Counted from the first letter of the stretch, positions 1 through 9,082 are shown. The stretch is 43,624 nucleotides of DNA from Eubacterium sp. (GCA_017446095.1 JAFSRN010000017.1:1-43624); one strand, 5' to 3'. The notes: generated from the sequence alone by a model not told the origin. Numbers and translations are program-made.

Positions 1-56
1 AGAGCAGAGGACTGAAAATCCTCGTGTCGATGGTTCGACTCCGTCCGGAAGCACCA
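1..56 (+). tRNA. tRNA-Phe (GAA), 5' end cut by window
   Basis: The 3' part of a tRNA is present. The anticodon stem GAGGA/TCCTC (8-12 and 20-24) encloses a loop CTGAAAA with anticodon GAA. The T stem GATGG/CCGTC follows, then the acceptor strand CGGAAGC (46-52), A73 and an encoded CCA (54-56). The 5' acceptor strand and most of the D arm lie outside the window. It is the first of three tandem tRNAs. Confidence 0.9.
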
Positions 57-60
57 ACCT

Positions 61-136
61 GCGGATTTAGCTCATCCGGTAGAGCGTCACCTTGCCAAGG
101 TGAAGGTAGCGAGTTCGAGTCTCGTAATCCGCTCCA
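61..136 (+). tRNA. tRNA-Gly (GCC)
   Basis: This is a complete 76-base tRNA with an encoded CCA. The acceptor strands GCGGATT (61-67) and AATCCGC (126-132) pair, the discriminator is T and the anticodon loop centre reads TTGCCAA. It starts four bases after the preceding tRNA-Phe, so the two are surely processed from one transcript. Confidence 0.96.
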
Positions 137-140
137 TTTT

Positions 141-167
141 TTTAACCATTAGTATTTGATGGTTAAA
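141..167 (+). other. Hairpin between tRNA-Gly and tRNA-Cys
   Basis: A perfect 9-bp inverted repeat, TTTAACCAT (141-149) and ATGGTTAAA (159-167), has a 9-base loop. It is not followed by a T-run on either strand, so it does not look like a terminator. A structure separating two tRNAs for RNase processing is the simplest reading, but this is inferred. Confidence 0.45.
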
Positions 168-169
168 AT

Positions 170-243
170 GGCACCATAGCCAAGAGGTAAGGCACGGGTC
201 TGCAACACCCTTATCCCCAGTTCAAGTCTGGGTGGTGCCTCCA
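170..243 (+). tRNA. tRNA-Cys (GCA)
   Basis: This is a complete 74-base tRNA with an encoded CCA. The acceptor arms GGCACCA and TGGTGCC pair, the discriminator is T73 and the anticodon is GCA in loop context TCTGCAACA. It is the last gene of the tRNA cluster and is followed at once by an intrinsic terminator. Its anticodon and UCCA end match the T-box leader of the cysE operon at 37914-38140 (-). Confidence 0.96.
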
Positions 244-274
244 AAAAAAGAGGACGGTTATCCGTCCTCTTTTC
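244..274. terminator. Bidirectional intrinsic terminator (tRNA cluster / mscS)
   Basis: An 8-bp stem GAGGACGG (250-257) / CCGTCCTC (262-269) with a TTAT loop is preceded by an A-run and followed by TTTT. It can end the rightward tRNA transcript and the leftward mscS transcript, whose stop codon lies just beyond it. Confidence 0.9.
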
Positions 275-275
275 C

Positions 276-1340
276 TTATGCATTATGTTCGATGTACACG
301 CTTGTGGTGGGGAAGGCGAATATGCCGCCGTTACTCTCTACAATCTCTTTTAAATTGTGGTTGATGTGGCTGCAGTATTCGTGGTATTCGTTTACTTCCG
401 TAATGGTTGTGTAGCAAAAAACGTTGATAATCAGCGCCGAATCGTCAAGCTTTGAAAAGTTAACCCTTATCGGAAAATCAACAATCTTTTCTTCTGTTTT
501 TAGGAATTTCATTATCGCGTCCTGGCACTTTTTAAGCGTTTCGGAAGTGGTTGAGTACAGCAGCTGAAGGTCAGTGTTGATAAGCCTTTTATCCATTCTG
601 CTGATGTTAAATACCTCGCCGTCGGCAATCTTCGAGTTGGGAACAGTAACGATGCTGTCCTCAAGCGTTCTCACCTTTGTAGAACGCATTGTGATGTCAA
701 CAACCGTGCCCTGAATCGAATCGGTTTCAATAAAATCGCCAACTAGGAACGGCTTGTCAAGCACAATCACAAATCCGCTTATCAGGTTGGAAATCGCGTC
801 CTGCGCCGCGAGGGAAACTGCAAGTCCGCCAACGCCGATACCCGTGAGCAAACCGTTAATATTGTAGCCGAGCTCGCTTATAACCATCACCACGGCAATA
901 GCAATAATTACTATTTTAAGTATGTTCGTAATGAACTTAATAACAGTCGCGTTTAGCTTATCATCTGTGCTGTCGCCGAACTTGAACAGTAGTTGCAGAT
1001 TGTCGGAAAGGTAACTTACAATACCCCAGCTGATAACAAATATCGTTGCTATCTTGAAGCAGCGCACAAGCACTATTGAGTGAACGTTTATATATACGCC
1101 GAGGAATATTCCGAGTATCAAAAAGAACAGGGCAAGCGGTCTTTGCAGTGTGTCAATAAACGAGTTGCGGTTGCGCTCATTCTTCCTGAAAAAGATTGAG
1201 CCGCACAGTTTAAGCACGCCACGCGCAAGCTTTTTTCTAAGTAAGAACAGCGCTAAAAATATGATTATGCCGGCGCCGATGTTGATTATCTTTGAATTTT
1301 CTTCAACCAATCGGGTTATTAAGTCTATAAAGTCTTTCAT
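276..1340 (-). CDS. mscS: Small-conductance mechanosensitive channel (MscS family)
   Basis: The product is a pressure-gated channel of the inner membrane that releases solutes on hypo-osmotic shock. The 354-residue protein has about four N-terminal hydrophobic helices. The pore-helix/beta-domain signature follows: a Gly/Ala-rich TM3 (GIGVGGLAVSLAAQD) leads into NLISGFVIVLDKPF and the GDFIE/G-V-D-I-T-R-S-T motif of the MscS beta domain, with a C-terminal alpha/beta region. The start chosen is the ATG at 1340, because AGAAAGGA stands about nine bases upstream. An in-frame extension of 17 residues upstream lacks a binding site. The gene stands alone, with its own promoter and terminator. It is longer than E. 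coli MscS (286 aa) because of an extra N-terminal helix pair. Confidence 0.9.
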   Translation of the reverse strand: MKDFIDLITRLVEENSKIINIGAGIIIFLALFLLRKKLARGVLKLCGSIFFRKNERNRNSFIDTLQRPLALFFLILGIFLGVYINVHSIVLVRCFKIATIFVISWGIVSYLSDNLQLLFKFGDSTDDKLNATVIKFITNILKIVIIAIAVVMVISELGYNINGLLTGIGVGGLAVSLAAQDAISNLISGFVIVLDKPFLVGDFIETDSIQGTVVDITMRSTKVRTLEDSIVTVPNSKIADGEVFNISRMDKRLINTDLQLLYSTTSETLKKCQDAIMKFLKTEEKIVDFPIRVNFSKLDDSALIINVFCYTTITEVNEYHEYCSHINHNLKEIVESNGGIFAFPTTSVYIEHNA

Positions 1341-1362
1341 AATATCATATCCTTTCTGTTTT

Positions 1363-1391
1363 ATGATAATAAATTCACAACATAATTTCAA
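1363..1391 (-). promoter_or_regulatory. Sigma-A-type promoter of mscS
   Basis: Read on the minus strand, TTGAAA (1391-1386) and TATCAT (1368-1363) are separated by 17 bases. The transcript would start about 20 bases upstream of the mscS start codon. Confidence 0.6.
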
Positions 1392-1503
1392 GAACTATTT
1401 ATTAATTTATTTGTGAGCCACTAAATGTAGTGGTTTTATACAATTTGGATAATAATATTTACAATTTGTTAACAAAATAAGCGTATTTCATTGAAATTTG
1501 TTA

Positions 1504-1532
1504 TTGAATTTTGAATTATTTTATAGTATACT
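1504..1532 (+). promoter_or_regulatory. Sigma-A-type promoter of the 1562 gene
   Basis: TTGAAT (1504-1509) and TATACT (1527-1532) are separated by 17 bases, about 30 bases upstream of the start codon. The spacing and hexamers are near consensus. Confidence 0.7.
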
Positions 1533-1561
1533 TATTCTATACTTATAAGGAGGGGACTGCT

Positions 1562-2221
1562 TTGAGTAAAGAAAAGAAACTGGCTAAAAAAGAAATTAAG
1601 GCAGCAAAGAAAGCAGCCAAACTTGAAAAGAGTCAAAGTAAACAGTACAACAAACTTGTAAAGAAAATAGATAAAAAGAACGCGAAGGCTGAAAAGAAAG
1701 CCAGCAAAAAAGGCAAACCGTTTGTTCCAACCCCGATTCCTACACAGGAAGAAGCATTTGCAGTTACAAGCGGCAGCAAGGTAAAGAAAATCATCCTTAT
1801 GATTATCCTTATCCTCTTAATCTGGTTTTTGGTATATTTCTTCTATATGTTCTATACCTACGTTGCACCACCTGCAAAGAATGAAGAGGAAACTTCACAG
1901 TCTGAAATGGCAGAATACGACAGATATAAAAATCCTCATAAGATTACTACAACACCGGATTACAGCATTTCCGATGCTAAAGCATATCTCAAGCAGGTAC
2001 TTCACGACTGCTACAGAGATCTCGGCTATACATACGACCCGTCATCAGGTCCTATCAGCTATACTTCAAACGTTATAAATATTAACAATGAAGATTGCTA
2101 TGTATTCAACGCCGGCGGAAGAACTTACGCTGTATCGGTTAAACTTAAATCTGCATATGTAAACAGCAACGGCGAATATAAGCCGATTACATTCAGAGAT
2201 ACAGATTACCTGTTCTATTAA
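1562..2221 (+). CDS. Single-pass membrane protein with Lys/Ala-rich cytoplasmic N-terminus, function unknown
   Basis: I do not recognise a family. The start is the TTG at 1562, placed about five bases after AAGGAGGGG. An upstream in-frame TTG (1511) overlaps the promoter and has no binding site. The 219-residue product has three parts. Residues 2-60 are a highly charged Lys/Ala/Glu stretch likely to form a helix or coiled coil. Residues ~76-100 form one very hydrophobic membrane helix. The remainder (~105-219) is a polar domain rich in Tyr and Asn, probably outside the cell. The positive N-terminus predicts that the N-terminus stays inside. It lies between its own promoter and a terminator, so it is a single-gene unit, next to another single-pass membrane protein at 2278. 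Confidence 0.75.
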   Translation: MSKEKKLAKKEIKAAKKAAKLEKSQSKQYNKLVKKIDKKNAKAEKKASKKGKPFVPTPIPTQEEAFAVTSGSKVKKIILMIILILLIWFLVYFFYMFYTYVAPPAKNEEETSQSEMAEYDRYKNPHKITTTPDYSISDAKAYLKQVLHDCYRDLGYTYDPSSGPISYTSNVININNEDCYVFNAGGRTYAVSVKLKSAYVNSNGEYKPITFRDTDYLFY

Positions 2222-2227
2222 ACTTTT

Positions 2228-2254
2228 AAGGCTACCCGTGCGGTAGCCTTTTTA
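2228..2254 (+). terminator. Intrinsic terminator after the 1562 gene
   Basis: Stem AAGGCTACC (2228-2236) / GGTAGCCTT (2242-2250) with a five-base loop, followed by TTT, begins seven bases after the stop codon. The next gene starts only 24 bases further on, with no clear promoter between, so readthrough may feed it. Confidence 0.85.
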
Positions 2255-2277
2255 TATTTGTGTGAGAGGGGAATAAT

Positions 2278-5200
2278 ATGAGATGTAACAAATGCGGCTT
2301 TGAATGGTACAACAACGTTAACGTATGCCCGAGGTGCGGCACACCGGTTAACGGCGCTGTGCAAAACCGTAACGTTCAAAACAACCAGAACATTCAGCAG
2401 GGCACGTACTACGCGCAGAATCAGCAGCAGTTCAGGCAGTATCAGCAACAGGTGCAAAACCCACGGCAACAGCCGACGCAGCCTAATCAGCCGCCTGTGC
2501 AGAATATGCAGCAAAGACCCGCACAGCCTATGCAGCAGCAATATCAACCGCAGCCGCAAAGACCTGTGCAACCTGCACCGCAGCAGTATCAGCAACCTGT
2601 AAAGCAGCAGGCGCAGTATCCGCAGCAGCGACCTGTTCAGCCTGTACAGCAACCCGTTCAGCAAGTTCAGTATAAGCAGCCTGCCGCACAGCCGGTGCAA
2701 AATGCAATGCCGAGTCAGCAGATGCCTCCTGCAGGCGGCGACGGCGCAGCAGCTGCAAAGAAGCGCGGAAAGTCGAAGAAATTAGCAATAATTATACCTG
2801 TTGTTGCAGTGTTCCTGATTATTGCACTTCTTGCTACAATGATCGCTATTGGCAAAAAGGATACGGACACCACCTCGTCTTACGACAGCACTTATAACCA
2901 GTATGACAGCGACGTGTATATGACCTCTAACGGCTCAAATTCAGGTAGCAAGACCGACGGCAAATACACGCTGATGATTTACATGGTCGGCGCCGACCTT
3001 GAGAGCGATTACAGAGCGGCAACCAAGGATTTAACCGAAATTGCAAGCAACAATCTTGACCTTGAAAACATCAATATTATCATCTACGCAGGCGGTACCA
3101 CAAGTTGGTCTATGCCACTTTCAAGCAGCGAGAAGAATTACCTTAAGCTTGCTGAAAAAGAGGACGGCACGCTTGGATATGAAAAGTTGTTAAGCGGCGA
3201 GAGCGGTGAGAATATGTCTGCACCGTCTGCGCTTACAAGCTTCCTCGACTACTCATATGAGAACTATCCTGCGGACAGCTACGGCTTAATCTGCTGGAAT
3301 CACGGCGCGGGCAACTACGGTTTCGGCCACGATACTATGTACGGTAACGGCGACGTTGATTTGCTCACAGTTGACGAGATGCAGTCTGCTTTGGACGCAT
3401 CGCCGTTTAAGGACAAAAACAAGCTCGACTGGCTCGGTTTTGACGCTTGCCTTATGGGTACTATCGAAGTGGGGCACGCTCTTAAGGACTATGCAAAATA
3501 TATGGTCGCGTCCGAGAATTCCGAAGCTGGCGACGGCTGGGATTATTCTTTCCTTGAAAAGATTAATGAAACTTCCGACCCTGTGGAAATCGGCAAATCC
3601 ATAGTATCAACCTATGAAGAATTTTACCGCGATTACCCGACGGGTTACCTGCAGCAGGAAATCAATGCAACGCTTTCGCTTGTAGACCTCAGCAAGAGCG
3701 ACGGCGTGTATAACGGACTTATAAGCTACCTTACAGCAGTGCAGAATGATGTTAACAGCAGCAGTTCCACTATGTCAAACGGTGACCGTGACCTCAGGTG
3801 CTTCGGCAAGGATTCGGGATTTGATTTGTACGACGTAGTTGACGTTGTGGATTCCACCTCATCAGTCACTGCGAGCGAAACAAGCGCAGTTAAGGACGCG
3901 GTTTCCGAGTTTGTTTTGAGCAACACAAGCACGCTTGACAGATGCTCGGGTGTGTCTTTCGGCTACACGCCTCCTAGCGATACTAACAAGACCTTCAAAC
4001 TCAATTCAAACAGCGAATACAACCAGTTTTACGAGGAAATCAATAAGTCGATTAAGGACAAGTCGAAGAAGAAAAATGTTTCCTGGAAGCTTGGTGAGGT
4101 TAAAAAGGACGGCAAAAACAACACCTTAACGCTTACCGCCGACCAGAAGGCAGACCTTGCGTACGCTTACTATAACATTATGTTCGACTCGGGTGACGAA
4201 AAGGGCGAGGTTTACACGCCTGTTGTAACTAATTACGAGATTAAGCCCGATAAAAACGGCAACCTCAAAGTGCCTGCAAGCCCGTCTGTTATTTCAATTG
4301 TAAACACATTTGAAAACGGCGATGAATCAGGCAAATCCGTATTTCCTGTTAAAATGACGTCCAAGTCAAAGAGCGATACAAGCTTTTCCTCAATCAACTC
4401 ATTGGTTTGGAAGGATGTTCCGCTTTCCACAACAGGTGATTTTGAGCACATTTTGGTTACCTTTACAAACGATAAGGATAACAACCTTACCGTTAACGAA
4501 TTAAAGGTTGACAACGATACCGACACAAACGGTAAAAACACCTTAAACATTAATGAATGGGGCTCAATCGGCTACGGTTACAGAAGATATGTTAAGGAAG
4601 ATAAGCCGTATGACGAGTGGGTTAACGACGGTTTTATCAATGCATCATACAATTATATCGGTTCGGATATCAGCTTTTGCAATGCTAAAACAGAGGATTT
4701 TGGCGACGATTTTGTGGCGCAGATTGTGCTTGTTGATTCTCAGGGAAACCGCTATGCAACAAGTGTGTTTGAACTCAACAACTGCTATACAGAAAAGGTT
4801 AAGACTAAAGACGTTAAAACTAAAAACGGTACGCTTACATTTGATGTATCTTCCGACCACGCCGAACTGATTAAATACAGCGGCGGAGATAAGAAGATTG
4901 AAATCCCTGAAAAGGTTAACGGACTTGAAGTTACCAAAATCGGCTCATACGTTTTCGGCAGCTCGTATTTTGAAAATGAGGCTTGCGAAAACGTTGTGCT
5001 TCCCGAAACGGTTAAAGAGCTTTCTGCCGGTACATTTGCGTATATGAACGCGCTCAAAACCGTGAATATCCCGAAGAATGTTGAGAGTATTCCGGACGCT
5101 TGCTTTATGTCCTCGGGCATTAAAAAGATTACAATTCCAAAAGGCATCAAGCGCATTGGCAGATACGCTTTCAGGTCGTCTGAAATTGAGAGTATTGATC

Positions 5201-6450
5201 TGTCAAAAACAGTTAACGATATCGGCAAAGGCGTATTTTACAGCTGTGTTAACTTAAAGAAAATTACCATCAACGGCAAGGATAAAAGCCGCTATTTCAA
5301 GGTGATTGACGGCTATATGCTGCTGACTAAAAACGGCAAGGAGGTTGTTGCTTGCGCAAACACTTCCGAATCGGCAGAGTGGATTAAGATTCCCGATAAT
5401 GTTGAGGTTATCAGAGATTACGCGTTTGCCGGCTGTATACAGGAAAAGTTCCCGTTTGATTCCGATTGGGGAGATGACCAGACCTACGTCACAAAGCTGC
5501 AACTGCCCGATACGCTTAAATATATCGGCGACTTTGCGTTCAAAGGCTGCATCACTCTCAAAAAGATTGAACTGCCTGAATCGGTAACTTACATCGGCAA
5601 CGAAGCGTTTTCATCTTATTTGTTCCAGGTTGGCGAAACGATTGAAAACATCAAAATTGGCAAGAACGTTGCCAAAATCTCAAACGGCGCGTTTGAGGGC
5701 TACAATGTTAAATCGTTTACGGTTGATAAGGACAACAGGTTCTATTCTTCTGTGAACGGCAAGCTGATGAACAAGGGCGGCGACTTTGAAATCCCTGTTC
5801 TTGCAAAAGAGGACGATGATGACGATGACAGCGGTACTTACTATGATATGAAAGGCAAAGCATACTCCTCGCGCGATGAAGTTCTTTATTACGACAAGAA
5901 GGGCAATACATACACAAGGAATTCCGAGGACGGCTGCTTCTATAACACAAAGACCAATAAGAAGTTAGAAGGCTATCCGCTGTTCGATTTAGACGGATAT
6001 ATGATTGTATTCGACTCATACCATGACTACACGTCTGCACGTCTTACAGCTGATAATGAGATTGTTTACGAAGTAACTGACATTGAGTGGGACGCAAAGG
6101 GCAAAATTGTAGAGAACAGCTACTCAAAAGACAAGTTCTACGACCGCAACGGTAAGTCTTATAAGAAGCTTACAGACGTTCCGTACTACACCAAGGACGG
6201 CAAGGTTTATTATCCGAAAGTGAACGAAAATAACTTTATTCAGAAGTTTGAGGAAAAGGGTACAAACAATGTAATTTCTCGTAACGAAGCGTACATTACA
6301 TCTGACGGCTACCTGTTTATCACAAAGACTTCCGTTCTTGACTACGTTTACACCGATTACAAGGGCAATGTTTTCCTTGCTGACTATTCGGTAATGTGGA
6401 ATAAAGAAGGTAAACTTGTAAACAGCGATACAGGAAAAGTGTATGAATAA
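2278..6450 (+). CDS. Zinc-ribbon, clostripain-type (C11) protease with BspA-like LRR domain, membrane-anchored
   Basis: The product is 1390 residues. Residues 3-20 form a zinc ribbon (CNKC...CPRC). A long Gln/Pro-rich linker (~30-150) precedes a Lys patch and one membrane helix (~167-192). Residues ~225-560 resemble peptidase family C11: YTLMIYMVGADLES opens the domain, His342 lies in WNHGAG and Cys391 in FDACLMG, the expected catalytic pair. A beta-rich linker follows, then about seven BspA-type leucine-rich repeats (~860-1165, recurring pattern IP..V..IG..AF). After an acidic run of Asp comes a Tyr/Gly-rich C-terminal region with repeated YYDKKGN-like units. By topology the zinc ribbon is cytoplasmic and the protease and LRRs are outside. 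The ATG has AGAGGGG seven bases upstream. The likely role is a surface protease with an adhesion or recognition domain; the substrate is unknown. Confidence 0.82.
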   Translation: MRCNKCGFEWYNNVNVCPRCGTPVNGAVQNRNVQNNQNIQQGTYYAQNQQQFRQYQQQVQNPRQQPTQPNQPPVQNMQQRPAQPMQQQYQPQPQRPVQPAPQQYQQPVKQQAQYPQQRPVQPVQQPVQQVQYKQPAAQPVQNAMPSQQMPPAGGDGAAAAKKRGKSKKLAIIIPVVAVFLIIALLATMIAIGKKDTDTTSSYDSTYNQYDSDVYMTSNGSNSGSKTDGKYTLMIYMVGADLESDYRAATKDLTEIASNNLDLENINIIIYAGGTTSWSMPLSSSEKNYLKLAEKEDGTLGYEKLLSGESGENMSAPSALTSFLDYSYENYPADSYGLICWNHGAGNYGFGHDTMYGNGDVDLLTVDEMQSALDASPFKDKNKLDWLGFDACLMGTIEVGHALKDYAKYMVASENSEAGDGWDYSFLEKINETSDPVEIGKSIVSTYEEFYRDYPTGYLQQEINATLSLVDLSKSDGVYNGLISYLTAVQNDVNSSSSTMSNGDRDLRCFGKDSGFDLYDVVDVVDSTSSVTASETSAVKDAVSEFVLSNTSTLDRCSGVSFGYTPPSDTNKTFKLNSNSEYNQFYEEINKSIKDKSKKKNVSWKLGEVKKDGKNNTLTLTADQKADLAYAYYNIMFDSGDEKGEVYTPVVTNYEIKPDKNGNLKVPASPSVISIVNTFENGDESGKSVFPVKMTSKSKSDTSFSSINSLVWKDVPLSTTGDFEHILVTFTNDKDNNLTVNELKVDNDTDTNGKNTLNINEWGSIGYGYRRYVKEDKPYDEWVNDGFINASYNYIGSDISFCNAKTEDFGDDFVAQIVLVDSQGNRYATSVFELNNCYTEKVKTKDVKTKNGTLTFDVSSDHAELIKYSGGDKKIEIPEKVNGLEVTKIGSYVFGSSYFENEACENVVLPETVKELSAGTFAYMNALKTVNIPKNVESIPDACFMSSGIKKITIPKGIKRIGRYAFRSSEIESIDLSKTVNDIGKGVFYSCVNLKKITINGKDKSRYFKVIDGYMLLTKNGKEVVACANTSESAEWIKIPDNVEVIRDYAFAGCIQEKFPFDSDWGDDQTYVTKLQLPDTLKYIGDFAFKGCITLKKIELPESVTYIGNEAFSSYLFQVGETIENIKIGKNVAKISNGAFEGYNVKSFTVDKDNRFYSSVNGKLMNKGGDFEIPVLAKEDDDDDDSGTYYDMKGKAYSSRDEVLYYDKKGNTYTRNSEDGCFYNTKTNKKLEGYPLFDLDGYMIVFDSYHDYTSARLTADNEIVYEVTDIEWDAKGKIVENSYSKDKFYDRNGKSYKKLTDVPYYTKDGKVYYPKVNENNFIQKFEEKGTNNVISRNEAYITSDGYLFITKTSVLDYVYTDYKGNVFLADYSVMWNKEGKLVNSDTGKVYE

Positions 6451-6456
6451 ATAAAA

Positions 6457-6488
6457 ATCCGCCGGGGTGACCCTCGGCGGATAATTCT
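6457..6488. terminator. Bidirectional terminator between convergent genes
   Basis: A GC-rich stem ATCCGCCG (6457-6464) / CGGCGGAT (6475-6482) has an inner GGGTGACCC-like core. On the minus strand it is followed by TTTTTATT, so it best serves the leftward UPF0210 transcript. On the plus strand only a weak AATTCTTT follows. Confidence 0.8.
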
Positions 6489-6495
6489 TTGCATA

Positions 6496-7851
6496 TTAGT
6501 TTTTGAGTGAGTGAAGCGGCGCAGGAATCTTGCCGCCGCGGTTGATAAATTTAGCAGGGGAGTTTGTGTTAACAGCCATAACAGGTCCGCTGCCAAGCAG
6601 ACCGCCGAACTCAAGCTCGTCGCCCACGTTCTTGCCGATTGCAGGGATAACCCTCACCGCAGTAGTCTTGCCGTTAACCATACCGATTGCCGCTTCGTCA
6701 GCGATAATACCGCTGATAACCTCGGGCGTTGTGTCGCCGGGGATAACAATCATATCAAGACCGACCGAGCAAACGGCTGTCATCGCTTCAAGCTTTTCAA
6801 TCGTCAAGGCACCGCTGCGCGCAGCGTCTATCATACCTGCGTCCTCTGATACAGGGATAAACGCACCGGACAGACCGCCAACGCTTGAAGAAGCCATTAC
6901 GCCGCCTTTTTTAACAGCGTCGTTAAGCAGAGCAAGGCACGCTGTTGTGCCTGCTGCGCCGCACTGTTCAAGTCCGATTTCCTCAAGAATATGCGCAACC
7001 GAGTCGCCGACTGCAGGTGTTGGCGCAAGCGACAAGTCAACAATGCCAAAGGGCACGCCAAGCCTTTCACTTGCAACAGCTCCGACAAGCTGACCCATTC
7101 GCGTAACCTTAAACGCAGTCTTTTTGATAAGCTCTGCAATCTCGTTAATCGAGTAATCGGGGTACTTTGAAACGGCTGCCCTTACTACACCGGGACCAGA
7201 AACGCCGACATTGATAACGCAGTCAGGCTCGGAAACACCGTGGAACGCGCCTGCCATAAACGGGTTATCCTCGGGCGCGTTGCAAAATACAACGAGCTTA
7301 CCTGCAGCAATGCAGTCCTGATCCTTTGTAAGCTCTGCAGCCTCTTTAACCTTCTGTCCCATCAGTTTAACAGCGTCAAGGTTAATACCTGCTTTTGTTG
7401 AGCCGATGTTTACTGACGAGCAAAGGTGCTCTGTGCTTGCAAGCGCTTCGGGAATTGATTTAATCAGTTCAAGGTCTCCTGCGGCAAAGCCCTTTTGAAC
7501 AAGAGCAGAGTAGCCGCCGATGAAGTTAACGCCGATAGTCTGCGCAGCCTTTTCAAGCGTAAGCGCGTACTTAACAGGGTCGCCGCCGCTGATGCCTGCC
7601 ATAATGGCAATCGGCGTAACGGACACTCGCTTGTTAATAATCGGAATACCGTATTCTTTTTTAATGTTGTTGCCTGTTTCTACAAGCTTTTCAGCCTTGG
7701 TGCAAATCTTGTCGTAAATCTTTTGGCAAGACTTGTCAATGTCGCTGTCGCCGCAATCGAGCAGGGAAATGCCCATTGTGGTCGTTCTTATATCAAGGCA
7801 CTCGTCGTCGATCATACGGATAGTTTCAAGTATGTCATATGTATTAATCAA
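6496..7851 (-). CDS. PFL/UPF0210 (DUF711) family protein
   Basis: The 451-residue product matches the UPF0210 family along its length. It opens with a di-acidic N-terminus ([13 protein letters not shown]) and contains the conserved Gly/Ala/Ser-rich stretches typical of the family, such as [21 protein letters not shown] and [17 protein letters not shown]. The fold is related to glycyl-radical (PFL-like) barrels, but no radical Gly motif is visible and the biochemical role of the family is not established. The start is a TTG at 7851, chosen because GGGGG lies seven bases upstream and no in-frame ATG fits. It is co-transcribed with the upstream ACT-domain gene (12-base gap). The two families are common neighbours in Firmicutes, which suggests the ACT protein regulates it. 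Confidence 0.9.
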   Translation of the reverse strand: MINTYDILETIRMIDDECLDIRTTTMGISLLDCGDSDIDKSCQKIYDKICTKAEKLVETGNNIKKEYGIPIINKRVSVTPIAIMAGISGGDPVKYALTLEKAAQTIGVNFIGGYSALVQKGFAAGDLELIKSIPEALASTEHLCSSVNIGSTKAGINLDAVKLMGQKVKEAAELTKDQDCIAAGKLVVFCNAPEDNPFMAGAFHGVSEPDCVINVGVSGPGVVRAAVSKYPDYSINEIAELIKKTAFKVTRMGQLVGAVASERLGVPFGIVDLSLAPTPAVGDSVAHILEEIGLEQCGAAGTTACLALLNDAVKKGGVMASSSVGGLSGAFIPVSEDAGMIDAARSGALTIEKLEAMTAVCSVGLDMIVIPGDTTPEVISGIIADEAAIGMVNGKTTAVRVIPAIGKNVGDELEFGGLLGSGPVMAVNTNSPAKFINRGGKIPAPLHSLKN

Positions 7852-7863
7852 AGCAAATGCCCC

Positions 7864-8133
7864 CTATATTCTGTGCATTGAGTTAAAAATATCCTCGTGC
7901 ATTGCGTGGATAACAAGGTTGTTGTCCTTGCCAAACTGTTCAAGCTTATCGCTGAACTCGGTAAAATCAACCTTTGATTCAGAAGTGTCAGCCATCATAA
8001 TCATGCAAAACATATCCTGCAAAATGGACTGTGTAACCTCAATAATATTAACATTATCTTCGGCGCAGATGGTGGAAACCTTTGCCAGAATACCAACCAT
8101 ATCCTTGCCGACAACAGTAATTACCGCTCTCAT
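7864..8133 (-). CDS. ACT-domain protein (UPF0237 family)
   Basis: An 89-residue protein consists of little more than one ACT domain: MRAVITVVGKDMVGILAKVSTICAE is the typical opening strand-helix with the small-ligand-binding Gly loop. ACT domains usually sense amino acids. The length matches the free-standing UPF0237 group. The ATG is preceded by a good GGAGG site, and a near-consensus promoter lies 30-60 bases upstream. It is the first gene of a two-gene operon with UPF0210 and is probably its regulatory partner; the ligand is not known. Confidence 0.9.
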   Translation of the reverse strand: MRAVITVVGKDMVGILAKVSTICAEDNVNIIEVTQSILQDMFCMIMMADTSESKVDFTEFSDKLEQFGKDNNLVIHAMHEDIFNSMHRI

Positions 8134-8164
8134 AATTTAATCCTCCGTTAAAAATATCACACAA

Positions 8165-8193
8165 ATTATAACAGAACAGGTGATATTTTTCAA
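8165..8193 (-). promoter_or_regulatory. Sigma-A promoter of the ACT-UPF0210 operon
   Basis: On the minus strand TTGAAA (8193-8188) and TATAAT (8170-8165) are separated by exactly 17 bases. This sits in the divergent region facing the PHP gene at 8263, whose own weaker TATAGTATA box lies near 8233. Confidence 0.8.
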
Positions 8194-8262
8194 TAATTTA
8201 TAAAATAATATTTTATTTTATGCAATTTTATGTTATAGTATATAGGATTAAGTGAGGTTATT

Positions 8263-9072
8263 ATGAAATATAAAAATATGATTGATATGCACACGCACTC
8301 GGATAACTCGTTTGACGGGCATCATTCCTGTGTGCTGCTGTGCGAGGGAACTATCACAAACGGCGGGCGCGGTCTTGCAATTACAGACCACTGCGATATT
8401 GACGGCAAAGAGTACGATTTTCGCGCTTTTTCGCTTAATCAGTATGTACAGACGTACGCCGCTAAAAAAGCCTTTGAGGGCAAAATACTTGTACTGCAGG
8501 GGCTTGAGCTCGGGCAGGGTATTTACGAAAAGGAAAAATCGCTTGAAATTCTAAATGCCTACAATTACGATTTCATCCTCGGCGCAATCCACAACCTTAA
8601 AGATACGCCCGATTTTTATTACCTCGACTACACAAAGCAAGATGTTGACGACCTGCTGAAAAGGTATTTTGAAGCGGAACTTGAGCTTGCCGAGTGGAAC
8701 GTCACCGATTCGCTTGCGCACCTTACTTATCCGTTGCGCTACATCACAGGCAAGTACGGCATAGAAGTTGACCTCACTAAATATTATGATATAATTGACG
8801 CTGTGTTTGAAACGCTGATTAAAAACGATAAAGCGCTTGAACTCAATATTTCCGGGCTTTACAGCGAACTTGGCGACACCATGCCGAGCGCACAGCTTAT
8901 GCAGCGTTACTACGATATGGGCGGTCGCCGCGTTACCGTTGGCACCGACTCGCACTATTACAACAAGGTTGTTACCGGCATAGATAAGGGCTACGATATC
9001 CTTAAAAAATGCGGTTTTAAAGAGTTCACCATATTCAAAAACAGGGAACCGATGCAAATAGAAATAAGATAG
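8263..9072 (+). CDS. PHP-domain phosphatase, histidinol-phosphatase-like
   Basis: The 269-residue product has the PHP metal-site motifs in order: DMHTHSD near the N-terminus, ITDHCD around residue 41, a Glu in GLELGQ, an HNL motif near 109 and the C-terminal GTDSHY. The family hydrolyses phosphate esters, and this length and order fit the HisK-type histidinol-phosphate phosphatase of Firmicutes. No other his gene lies nearby, so a different phosphate substrate is possible. The ATG follows AGTGAGG by about seven bases. It is followed after ten bases by an Lrp-type regulator and an aminotransferase, which suggests an amino-acid role. Confidence 0.75.
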   Translation: MKYKNMIDMHTHSDNSFDGHHSCVLLCEGTITNGGRGLAITDHCDIDGKEYDFRAFSLNQYVQTYAAKKAFEGKILVLQGLELGQGIYEKEKSLEILNAYNYDFILGAIHNLKDTPDFYYLDYTKQDVDDLLKRYFEAELELAEWNVTDSLAHLTYPLRYITGKYGIEVDLTKYYDIIDAVFETLIKNDKALELNISGLYSELGDTMPSAQLMQRYYDMGGRRVTVGTDSHYYNKVVTGIDKGYDILKKCGFKEFTIFKNREPMQIEIR

Positions 9073-9082
9073 GAGAACTATT

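Noticed and set aside
1418-1437. Small CCACTA/TAGTGG hairpin with TTTT, terminator-like
   Set aside because: No plus-strand gene ends upstream, the stem is only six pairs, and it lies in the mscS/1562 divergent region. Probably chance.
2218-2700. 160-residue minus-strand frame rich in Leu and Arg
   Set aside because: It is the complement of the Gln/Pro-rich linker codons of the protease gene.
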